Source: Vandiemenella viatica
Taxonomy: Eukaryota > Arthropoda > Insecta > Orthoptera > Morabidae
Direction: 5' to 3'
Length of the DNA: 64,000 nt
Assembly: GCA_031002005.1 (NCBI GenBank)
Contig: CM061919.1
Span: forward strand, 172,033,121-172,097,120
The first letter of the stretch is position 1. The number at the start of each line of letters is the position of its first letter. Both the position numbers and the translations under genes were made by a program. The notes under the pieces are model-generated. The model had not been told where the DNA came from. It saw only the letters and a program-made list of their open reading frames with translations, and made no database searches. Positions 36,115 through 45,689 of the stretch are shown here, piece after piece.

Positions 36115-37338
36115 AGTTTTCCCTCCATGTTCACATTTCAGGGAATTGTGCTTATCGAACTTTACTTGCTTTTTCATTGTTTGTCAAAGTCACACCCTAT
36201 TCATGAGAAGTCGATAACACTCAGTGTCTGCACTTGACCACATAACATGATTGAATGTGGAGAATTCTTGCCAGTTTCCCAGGCACCTTAAATCCTCGCA
36301 ACTCTGAGTTCTGCATGCACCAATTTGACACAGTCCATTCACAGATGATTACTCGGCTGAGCGTACAGCTGACAATAGCCCGCCCAGTCTGTCCTTCCTT
36401 CCTTCTGAGAAATTGCCCAACATGTGGTCATTAACCCTTGGCTGACAGCTCTTCTCTTGCCGGACAACTTCTTTTACTTGAACCACTACACAATGAATTT
36501 ATCTGTACTACACATACATTAATAAAGTAATTGTGATGTTGTTATAAAATTACAATATATGTTAAATATTTGAATAGGAGAAATAGACACTGCTTGCCAT
36601 AGAGGAAGAGCCCTGCAGTGTCGAGACATGGATAAAACACATAAGAGCGTGAAATTTTCAGGCTTATAGGCTTTTTTCAGCAATAGAATGATCTGGCAGC
36701 AACCTGATTCTATTGCTAAAGAATGTCTATAAGCCTGAAAATTTCATGCTATTTGTGTGTACAATTTTTTTTTCTGTTTCTTGATGCCACAGGACTCTTC
36801 CTCTATGGTAAGTGGTAGTTTTTCTCCTATACAAATATTTAATGTATCTGCTTTTTAGTTTCTTTGTTCCATAACAATCTCTATTCCTTAATTTCATTGC
36901 CTTAAAGGATAAGAAAATCCATAAACTTCACTAAACTAGTCCTTCAACAACTCCTGTATAAAGTGGACTTGCATTCTGTCCAACAAATAACCTGGCCCTA
37001 ATATTATCAATCAGCAACAGCAGGTCCTAATGCAATGTAAACAGATCCAAGCAAAACATATATGAAAACGTCTGTGCAAACTTTCTGCACTGGCAAAAAG
37101 TTATCTGACTTTAGGTCTACCTCTAGCCCACCAACATTCCAACCATACTCAACACACTCTTAAAGCTCTCATTGTTACAAAAACCCCAAGTCTTGCTCAT
37201 ATTTTCAATCTCTCCTGCCCAACCCTTCTCCCAGCCACCCCAAAGCCACCCTCCTACCTCCTGCTAAACCATAGCAGTCAGTGGATAACCTATCATATCC
37301 TTTATCAGAACCCCAGCTCACTGTCTTTCTAAGAGACT
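36115..37338. other. Intron or flank to the contig end, mostly unassigned
   Basis: Apart from the hairpin at 36564-36840, nothing recognisable was found. In particular none of the C-terminal TTC21B exons is here. Confidence 0.6.
36564..36840. mobile_element. Hairpin MITE-like element (277 bp)
   Basis: The arm starting AAATATTTGAATAGGAGAAA pairs with the right end (reverse complement AAATATTTGTATAGGAGAAA); 'ccatagaggaagag' and 'gaaattttcaggcttatag' pair further in. Arms about 120 bp, small loop, no target duplication defined. Confidence 0.8.
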
Positions 37339-38338
37339 NNNNNNNNNNNNNNNNNNNNNNNNNNNNNNNNNNNNNNNNNNNNNNNNNNNNNNNNNNNNNN
37401 NNNNNNNNNNNNNNNNNNNNNNNNNNNNNNNNNNNNNNNNNNNNNNNNNNNNNNNNNNNNNNNNNNNNNNNNNNNNNNNNNNNNNNNNNNNNNNNNNNNN
37501 NNNNNNNNNNNNNNNNNNNNNNNNNNNNNNNNNNNNNNNNNNNNNNNNNNNNNNNNNNNNNNNNNNNNNNNNNNNNNNNNNNNNNNNNNNNNNNNNNNNN
37601 NNNNNNNNNNNNNNNNNNNNNNNNNNNNNNNNNNNNNNNNNNNNNNNNNNNNNNNNNNNNNNNNNNNNNNNNNNNNNNNNNNNNNNNNNNNNNNNNNNNN
37701 NNNNNNNNNNNNNNNNNNNNNNNNNNNNNNNNNNNNNNNNNNNNNNNNNNNNNNNNNNNNNNNNNNNNNNNNNNNNNNNNNNNNNNNNNNNNNNNNNNNN
37801 NNNNNNNNNNNNNNNNNNNNNNNNNNNNNNNNNNNNNNNNNNNNNNNNNNNNNNNNNNNNNNNNNNNNNNNNNNNNNNNNNNNNNNNNNNNNNNNNNNNN
37901 NNNNNNNNNNNNNNNNNNNNNNNNNNNNNNNNNNNNNNNNNNNNNNNNNNNNNNNNNNNNNNNNNNNNNNNNNNNNNNNNNNNNNNNNNNNNNNNNNNNN
38001 NNNNNNNNNNNNNNNNNNNNNNNNNNNNNNNNNNNNNNNNNNNNNNNNNNNNNNNNNNNNNNNNNNNNNNNNNNNNNNNNNNNNNNNNNNNNNNNNNNNN
38101 NNNNNNNNNNNNNNNNNNNNNNNNNNNNNNNNNNNNNNNNNNNNNNNNNNNNNNNNNNNNNNNNNNNNNNNNNNNNNNNNNNNNNNNNNNNNNNNNNNNN
38201 NNNNNNNNNNNNNNNNNNNNNNNNNNNNNNNNNNNNNNNNNNNNNNNNNNNNNNNNNNNNNNNNNNNNNNNNNNNNNNNNNNNNNNNNNNNNNNNNNNNN
38301 NNNNNNNNNNNNNNNNNNNNNNNNNNNNNNNNNNNNNN
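37339..38338. other. Assembly gap of exactly 1000 N
   Basis: A run of exactly 1000 N. A round length suggests a placeholder of unknown true size. Unrelated sequence lies on its left; on its right the second copy of the transposon block begins at the first base after the gap, in the middle of the copia reverse transcriptase gene. Open frames that appear to cross the gap are artefacts. Confidence 0.99.
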
Positions 38339-39039
38339 TACTAATAATATTGTAGAACTATCTTCATTTAGTGAGACAGTTAATTCTACTGAAGCAGTGC
38401 AGTGGTTGGGAGCCATGAATGAGGAAATGAATCGTTGAAGGAGCACAACAACTGGACATTGATTATGCCACCTCAAAATGCAACCATCATTAAATGCAAA
38501 CAGGTGTTTAAAAGCAAGACAGCAGGAGAAGCTGAATGTTTCAAGGCACAATTAGTTGCAAAGTGTTTCTTTCAAAGGAGAGGATGGTGAAGTGTATGGT
38601 TTTGTTACTTTAAAATTACTTGTAGCTATTGGTGTTGAAAAATAGTGGTTCATGGACCAGTACGACGTTAAATCTGCTTATCCGCATAGTGATTTGAAGA
38701 AAGCTTTGTATAGTGAGCAACCTGAAGAGTTAATGCAAAGAGGTAAAGAAAACTGGTTTGCAAATTGGGTAGATCAATAAATGGTTTGAAGCAAAGTTAA
38801 AGATGCTGGAATAAATATCTCAACAATAGAAAATCTTGGATTCATTTGTAACAAAGTTGATCTGTGATCAGAGGAAGGAAGGGTCACATTAGCTATTTAT
38901 GTGGACAATATACTTGCACTAACAGAAAACAAATCAATAAGACATAGTGTTAAAGTACTTCTGGAAAGATGTTTTGATATTAAGTATCTAGGGGCAATCT
39001 CGCATTTAATGGGAGTAAAATCCAATAAGTAAAAGCTTG

Positions 39040-39251
39040 TAAGGCTGGAGATTTTCTCGGCGTTGTAAATGAATAAAACTTTCTCGGGTAGCTAGCCGAG
39101 TTAGTACATCGTTTGACCACGACGTTTCGGCGGTCACAATCTCTGCCGCCATTGTCAAGTCACTTGACAATGGCGGCAGAGATTGTGACCGCCTAAACGT
39201 CGTGGTCAAACGATGTACTAACTCGGCTAGCTACCTGAGAAAGTTTTATTC
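39040..39251. mobile_element. Near-perfect hairpin built from Penelope 3' ends, 13-bp target duplication
   Basis: AAGTAAAAGCTTG is duplicated at 39027-39039 and 39252-39264. Inside, 39071-39160 and 39162-39251 are reverse complements with about two mismatches in 90 bp and a one-base loop. Each arm matches the Penelope 3' region at 24024-24120 (CTTGACA.TG..GGCAGAG, CTCGGCTAG, CCGAGAA). Arm A has the uninterrupted site at 5770, so the insertion is recent or polymorphic. Confidence 0.9.
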
Positions 39252-39443
39252 AAGTAAAAGCTTGATACTGTCACCCTCTCACAAAAGAAGATTATGTTAA
39301 CAAACAGGTTGAATGAATTTGGACTGCAAGATGCAAAAGTAATTAAGAGCCCAATGGAATAGAGCCCAGAATTTCTTGATGAGTGTAATGAAGATGACTC
39401 CAAGGAACTTCCTTACAGAGAACTCATTGGTGGACTGTTATCA

Positions 39444-40129
39444 GGATTACAACAAAAGAATCATCCACTTTCAAAACCTGATTTAATCCAAAGTATTATA
39501 CTTACAAATATTTATATGGACAGGACAGGTAAAATACACCCAAGTATTTTACCTGTCCTTTCCATATAAATATTGCCTCACGGCATTTCTTTCCATTCAT
39601 TGTTACCTATGATTGATATATGAAAATACCCACAAAATATCAAAGTTTTATGCTCACTCTATGTATGTTCTACGTGTGCCCCCTTGGTCACACAACACAC
39701 ATCCAGATGGTAGTTCATTTCAGTAAACACATTTTGTAGCGTGATCGCGTCAATGTTCATCAATGCATCACTGATCCATTTCTTCAGCTCTTCTATCGAT
39801 TTTGGTAGTGGGGGTACGCAAACAATGTCCTTAATGTGTCCCAAAAGGAAGAAGTCACATGGCGTTAAATTCAGCGACCTGGGAGGCCAGGGTAGGAAAG
39901 CAAGGTCATCATCACCAACACGGACAATCCAGCGATGCGCGAGTTTATAGTTCAGGTAAGCACGAACATCAAGGTTCCAATGAGGGGGTGCCACGTCTTG
40001 TTGGTAGACAAAATCTGTAGAAAAAAACTTGGATATTTGGTGGTAATTTTCATATATCAATCACACTTTTAAGTATAAGATCTTTGAATAAATCGGGTTA
40101 TGAAAATGAATGATTCTTTTGTAGTAACC
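39444..40129 (-). mobile_element. Short Tc1/mariner-like element (arm B)
   Basis: Counterpart of 4894-5580 with the same ~60-bp TIRs (GGATTACAACAAAAGAATCA at 39444) and the same internal hairpin near 39525-39560. Confidence 0.82.
39659..40060 (-). pseudogene. Truncated Tc1/mariner-like transposase, single frame (arm B)
   Basis: A 133-codon open frame with VYQQDVAPPHWNLDVRAYLN, WPPRSLNLTPCDFFLLGHIK and VCVPPLPKSIEELKKWISDA. It covers only the C-terminal catalytic half and lacks the DNA-binding domain and first aspartate. Unlike arm A it has no frameshift, but key positions differ (QQDG to QQDV, SLDL to SLNL). Confidence 0.78.
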
Positions 40130-40950
40130 GTGTATTTGTCACAAAGAACTAGATACGACATTACATTGTCTTCTCAGTAGGCAAGTTAGCTCTGTATTGT
40201 CCACAATTTAACAAGTGGAATGCTTCTTAAAGGATACTGCAACGTTCAAATGAAACACAAAACTATGTAATTACATATTATTTAACTAATGAGAGTATTG
40301 AAGCATATGGTGATGCAGATTAGTCTAGTTGTACAAACACTTGAAAGATTATAAGTGGGTATGTGCTTATCCTTACAGGTGCTCCACCAATCATCTGGAA
40401 AAGCTCAAGACATACGGTGATTGCACTTAGCATAATGGAGGCAGGTAATGTGGCCTTGTCAGCTTGTAGAGGAGAAGACTTTTGGATTAAAAAAAAAAAT
40501 GAAGTCCTTAAAGTTCCAAGAAATAAGTTACACTGTAACTAAAATATGGTGAGATAGTCAGGCAGGTATTACACATGCTAAACACTATGTTGACAAATCT
40601 AAAACAAAGCACATAGAAATCAGGCATCACTTTGTAAGAGAAAAGGTGAAGAATGTGACAGTGGAATTTTGATATATTACAAGTCAACAAAATATCGTTG
40701 ATATCTTCATGAAGGCCCTATGTCACAAGTTACATGAATCCCATTGCAGTCAGCTAGCTAAGAGGGTTCAGGCAGCATAATCTCTAACTTGTGGAGTGAC
40801 TGTCTATGAGTTAATGATCTTCTGAGGGGGATATTGTAGAGATTATTAGTGCAATGCAGTAGTATAAAATGCAAAGAATTCTTTTCTTTACATATAACTT
40901 CTGTGTTGTGTGTTGCTTTGCACAGTGAAGTATTCTTCTCATCACATATA

Positions 40951-42246
40951 CGAGGGTGGTCTGAAAAGTTTCTAACCTCAATATGAAGATGGCAGCACTC
41001 GTAAATAAAAGCTAGTGAATTTTGTTGTTTATCTGTTGACAGTTACTCACCAAAGTTTCAGCCATTTTGGACACGCAGTTGTTATGTAACAGTCGTTTGA
41101 GTGAGTTGATGTGAGTGTTTTTGTGAAAATGGAAAAAATCAAGTATTGAGCTGTCATTAAATATTTCTTTTTGAAAGGCAATATGCCTACGCAAATCAAA
41201 GATGAGTTGTATTCTGTGTATGGGGACTCTGCACCATCACTTACCACAGTGAAATTTTGGGCAGCTGAATTTAAACGTTGCCGTAAGAGCTAGGGAGACG
41301 ATGAACGTTCGGGACGTCAAAAAACTGCAACTACCGACGAAAAAATCGCCAAAGTTCACCAATTGGTGCTAGACAACCGCTGAATTAAAGTGAGAGAGAT
41401 AGCAGAGGTTATGAACATTTTAAAAGAACGTGTTTGTTACATATTAAATCAGCATTTAGGTATGAGAAAGCTGTCCGCGTGTTGGGTGCCGCGTTTGCTC
41501 ACATTAGACCAAAAACGTGTTCAAATGAACATTTCCAACACTCTGTTGGTGCAGTTTAGGCACAATAAATCTGAGTTTTGGTGCCAATTAATTACTGTAG
41601 ATGAAACTAGGATACATCATTATATGCCCGAAACAAAAATACTGTCCAAACAGTGGACTGCAAAGGGGGAACCGGCCCCAAAAAAAGCAAAAACTGTTTT
41701 TTTGGCTGGGAAAAAACTTGCGACTGTTTTTTGGGATAATCATGGAGTTATTTTAATTGATTACCTTCAAAAACGAAAAACCATTACAGGAGCATACTAT
41801 GCTTCATTACCTGACAAGCTGAAGGCAGAACTTGCAGAAAAACAGCCACATTTGCAGAAAAAGAAAATCCTGTTTCACCAAGACAATGCACCGTCTCACA
41901 CCTCAGCAGTTGTCATGACCAAAATTCATGAATTATGGTTTGAACTGCTTGACCATCTGCCTTACTTACCAGATCTAGCCCCATGCAACTTCTTTTTGTT
42001 CCCTCATGTAAAACTTGCACTCAGAGGACAGAGATTTTCGTCAAATGAAGAGGCAATTATCACCTTCATGAACAATTATTTTGTAGAGAAAAACGCCGAG
42101 TACTATTTGGACGGGTTACAGAGATGGGAGCATCACTGGGAGAAGTGTGTAGAGTTACAAGGAGACTATGTTGAAAAAAAAAAAAAAAGAAACATAAAAA
42201 ATGTCATGTATCTTTGTTAGGTCGGAAAATTTTCAGACCACCCTCG
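40951..42246 (+). mobile_element. Mariner element, arm B copy (1296 bp)
   Basis: TIRs CGAGGGTGGTCTGAAAAGTT at 40951 and its counterpart ending ..CAGACCACCCTCG at 42246. TA precedes the left end. Full mariner length. Confidence 0.92.
41129..42220 (+). pseudogene. Mariner transposase pseudogene, DD34D with third Asp mutated
   Basis: The frame from 41129 is about 363 codons, near the family's usual ~345, and collinear to the end. It has three stops in the N-terminal DNA-binding half (codons for KY*AVI, KS*GDD, NR*IKV); the open part starts at 41390. Catalytic region: VDETRIHHY (first D), HQDNAPSHTS (second D), DLAPCNFFLFP, where the third catalytic D, 34 residues after the second, is N. The protein would be inactive even without the stops. 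Confidence 0.92.
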
Positions 42247-42613
42247 CAACTTCTGTGTTATGTGTTGCATTGCACATTGTGTGAGAAGTGTTATACAAAT
42301 ATTGTTGTTTGCAAAAATGTGTTGTTAACAGTTTATTTTCATGTTCCATGCATTTAAGTGCTAAAATTAATACTGAAGAAATGAGAAAGTAATGAAAAAC
42401 AAACAAAATACAAGGAAAAAAAAACAATTGAACAGAATTTTGGATTAAAACTTTATTCATGCAAAGAGAAACTTGGCAAGGAAGATTTGCACACATGAAT
42501 GAGCATATGTAGGGAGAAACGGGTTGTGGTAAGACAGTCATTTAGCGTAACTAAATTGTTGTCTCCAACATGAAAGAGCAACTCCTCATTATGAACTGCA
42601 TGTTTATCAACAT

Positions 42614-42880
42614 TTGAGTATGGTTATCTGTCCTCCATGCTCTCCAGATTTTAGCAGCCTGGATTTTTTTCTTTGGGGGGAGGGGGAGGGTATACTTAAA
42701 TCTGTTGTGTACGAAACACCAGTCAATTCTGAAATGGATCTGGTAGCAAGAATTGTTTGTGTTAGTACTGATATTCAAGAAAATACAGGCATTTTGATCA
42801 TACCTGCCAATCCATGGTCCAATGGTGTAACACATGCACTGAGAGTTATGGTGGAAACTTTGAACATCTCCTATAACATA
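42614..42880 (+). pseudogene. Transposase C-terminal remnant, mariner-like (arm B)
   Basis: The plus strand reads CPPCSPDFSSLDFFLWG, then SVVYETPVNSEMDLVARIV. The pattern 'PPRSPDLSPLDFFLWG..K..VYETPV.S..DLVARI' is typical of a Tc1/mariner-superfamily transposase around its last catalytic aspartate (here the D of LDFF). Frame continuity fails on both sides, and a G-rich expansion (near 42676) disrupts the 'WGHLK' part. This is a fossil that was present before the block was duplicated. Confidence 0.6.
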
Positions 42881-43149
42881 ATGAAATGGAATACATTTTC
42901 CCCCCTTTTCTCAGGCTTGTGTCTGCTACCACATTCCCGTGGATTACTATGCAATTCTCTATCATTTCTCCATTCTCCATTCTCAATTCTCTATCATTTT
43001 GATGTTGTCCATTTCATCTCAAAATTTGTACCTCTATTTATGGGACACCTAGTATATATAAAGAATGATAGGGAAAGCAACCAATCACCATGAAAGGAAG
43101 ACCACGATGAACACATAAACATAACACACTGTAATGCAACCTTAAGTTC

Positions 43150-44215
43150 ATCAAAAGCACTCCCACTAGCCATCCCCTGTAGTAAAATATTCTATAGATC
43201 GATTTTGAAGTCGCTTATGCTGGACTTAGAAATTTTGTGTAAGGTAATTAACTTGAAGGGTTTTTCCTGCATTCATTTCTACAGTGAAAACTCATCGTAA
43301 GAATCATTTTAAAGTGTATTCATTATATCAGGAAAAATTTATTTTAGGAGATAATTCTGTTTGGTCATGTTTTGAAACACGCAATTTGGAAAGTAAAAAT
43401 TTAAGATTTGAGATAACTTTGAATTGAGTAAAGTCACAGCTGATCTTTTATCACCACCTATAGTCAGCACTGTTCTGGATATTTTGATAGCAAAATTAAC
43501 TAATTTGGAAAAGTTTAATTAGCAGTTTTAATTAAGAGAGAGAAAAAAAGATTTTTTTAATTGAAAGGAATACAATTGAGAAATTTCTATCAGTAGATAG
43601 CCTAAATTAAGAGAATCATGAATATATAATGGTTTCAGCAAAAAGTTGAAGCATTTGTCAGATAATTAAGTTTTTAAAGATAGATTGTCGCTAATTGTTT
43701 TTACAGTGCGTAAGGACGCACCTAACCGGTGACGTAAGAGACTTTAACTAAAGAAAAAAGTTACTGATGTCATAGGCCTGGCAAAGCTTATAAAAGGCCA
43801 TGTATCCGCCACAAATTGTCTCATTCTTTTGCTGGAAATCAAACACTTAACTCCGCGCTAGTTAACGGAGTGTACCACTCTGAGTGGTAGTGGTTGTGGC
43901 AAGTAGTAACATGCCGTGGTGTGTACTCACTAAAGTTGGAGGACTTAGTGAGTTTGTCTTCTTGTATGAATGTGCTTAACCTGTAATCTTCAATGAAACT
44001 GTTGTTCAATGTTTTCTGGTACCGATATTGTAAAAGTGAACTTAATCAATAATACAAGTATTGTGTGATACTCTTCAAAACTGTGTCAAGTGAACTCATT
44101 TCATTACACCCTTCGTATTTGGGGTTTATAATACGAATATGTGGCGGCCGACTTATTAAATGTTAAAGGTACCAGAAGGCTACACAGGTCAAGAACTTAA
44201 TTGTTCACAGTTTAG
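43150..44215 (+). repeat. R repeat, arm B counterpart of copy 1
   Basis: Inverted counterpart of 790-2000. The TATA-like box reads CTTATAAAAGGCC near 43790. The two copies reflect duplication of the whole block, not separate insertions. Confidence 0.7.
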
Positions 44216-45689
44216 GCAAAAGTGTTAACATCCCACGAACATTTATGCCTGACAAAACCTTATTATATTTCAGTATAAACCTAAAACATGTGCAGAGATG
44301 AGACATACAGCAAAGGAAGCAATGAACTACTACTTTTTTTAAATATTTTAGTTAGAACTAAACTACCATAACTGTGACCAGGGCTGGTTTAAGGCTACCA
44401 CAAGAACTGCAGTCGTGGGGGGCCCCAAACTTGAGGGGGCCCCACCACGATCCCCTTCATAATTTTTATTTACTTAACGAATGATTTTCCTGCTAAAATA
44501 AATAATCTACAAATTAGAATGTTACCAAGCCGCATTCACAATAATCTTAATGCCGAGAGCACCTTCATTGTTGATCCTATTTTCCCATAAACAGGAGAGA
44601 TTTGATGATTACCACGATTGTCGATCTTCTCTCGAACCTACGACAATATAGCTTGCCATTTCTGTTCCAATGGGTTGCCGGCTTCTTGGGAAATACCAGA
44701 CACATTTGATGTCACCGCAATAAACTGTTGGCCCGTTTGTACACAGATTTAGAGAAACCTCTGTCCCCCTCTTTAATCGTTGTTTAGGCTCTATACTAGG
44801 GATGTAACGGATCTCCACATCCGCAAGTGCGGAACGTTCGTGTGAAATCCCACATCCGCTTTCGCATCCGGAATATGTTTTGCTGACGTTGCAATATACC
44901 TATATTATTCTTTTCTCTTTATGCAACATTCTTCCCATTGCCTCTTGGCTAACAACAATGTGCTTGTTTTTTTCCTGAAAATCTTGCAATAAAAATAACA
45001 ATGAACTAAATGGTGTTATTACCTAATCAACTAATTTACAAGTTAAATGTAAAGTAAAGCACCTTCTTCACGGTCCAACTTACAGGACATCCGTGTGGAA
45101 CTACAATAGGATGCACTCATCCATTCACGCTTGTAAAAGGAGTCCAACAAAATATTCCAAGCAATCCTTTCCACACGTACTTTCTCGCAGCACATCACGT
45201 GTCCTTATTGCACGCTCGCAGGATTTTTCCTCGAATCATTATCTAACACCATAGCTTGTTGGAAAGGAAGGACTCGTGTTGTTTGTTTGGGCGTCCCAAT
45301 ATACAACACGTCCTGCTTGTAGTTCTCTAACCCTTTTCACGGCCCATCAAGGATCGAAAATCGAATGAATGTAGGTCCTACAAGTTGTACTGTGAATGGG
45401 CCGCTAGAGTGGTGGAAAGGCAGGTTGCAGGCACGGAGATGTGTGGAGCGTGGCCTTGTGGTTTACGTTGAATTAGTCGAGTCGCGAACTCCACAAAGTT
45501 CGCGTGACGAAGATTGTTTTTTTTAGACGCTTGCGTCATTATGTAAATAATTTAATTTACTTGTGAAATCATCCCAAGTTTTTTGTTGTTGAAAGATGAG
45601 GCAAAAAATAAATAAATGTGGCAGTATTATATGTAAACTAGACGACCTGTGTGAAAATTTCGCGAATAAAATGCAATGAACAGTGAGGT

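Larger units (their letters stand above)
38430..40720 (+). pseudogene. Copia RT/RNase H pseudogene (arm B)
   Basis: Reads EHNNWTLIMPPQNATIIKCK (38441), MDQYDVKSAYPHSDLKKALY (38651), LAIYVDNILALTE (38895) and, after the Tc1-like element, the RNase H pattern EAYGDAD..SCTNT and APPIIWKSSRHTVIALSIME (about 40310-40440). It has stops and two insertions, and YVDN in place of YVDD. Confidence 0.8.
38339..42352 (+). mobile_element. Copia element, 3' part, arm B copy
   Basis: Same element as 2693-6472, here on the plus strand: RT from 38339, RNase H about 40.3-40.5 kb, purine tract at 40823, 3' LTR 40835-42352 containing the mariner. The 5' 5.3 kb is missing at the gap. An insertion at 39040-39251 is specific to this copy. 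Confidence 0.9.
40835..42352 (+). repeat. Copia 3' LTR, split by a mariner (arm B)
   Basis: Starts TGTAGAGATTATTAG after the purine tract at 40823-40834 and ends ..TTCCATGCA. Same internal structure as 2693-4206. Confidence 0.82.
38339..45017 (-). repeat. Inverted block, arm B (pairs with 1-6472)
   Basis: Inverted counterpart of arm A. It ends abruptly at the N gap, where arm A continues for another 5.3 kb of the same copia element, so the inner boundary is a contig end and not a biological end. It carries one insertion that arm A lacks (hairpin at 39040-39251), which looks like a difference between haplotypes. Confidence 0.95.

Noticed and set aside
35737..36237. 166-codon open frame
   Set aside because: Lies in the right arm of the long inverted repeat, has no motif, and is not conserved as a frame in the left arm.
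31771..37338. C-terminal TTC21B exons
   Set aside because: No frame with family motifs or suitable phase; the sequence is transposon arms and AT-rich DNA.
36115..37338. Copia 5' part of arm B left of the gap
   Set aside because: Compared with 6473-11812; no similarity, so the two gap edges do not belong to one element.
6473..38338. A genuine inversion between the arms breaking TTC21B
   Set aside because: Possible but less economical: it would not explain why arm B ends at a placeholder gap in mid-element, and it would need an essential ciliary gene to be broken while all exons stay intact. Kept as the alternative.
37205..38551. 448- and 385-codon open frames
   Set aside because: They consist almost wholly of N from the gap; the readable ends are copia RT and unrelated flank.
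42614..43093. 159-codon frame as a gene
   Set aside because: Only the first part is a transposase fossil; the rest is read-through of non-coding sequence and the frame is not kept in arm A.
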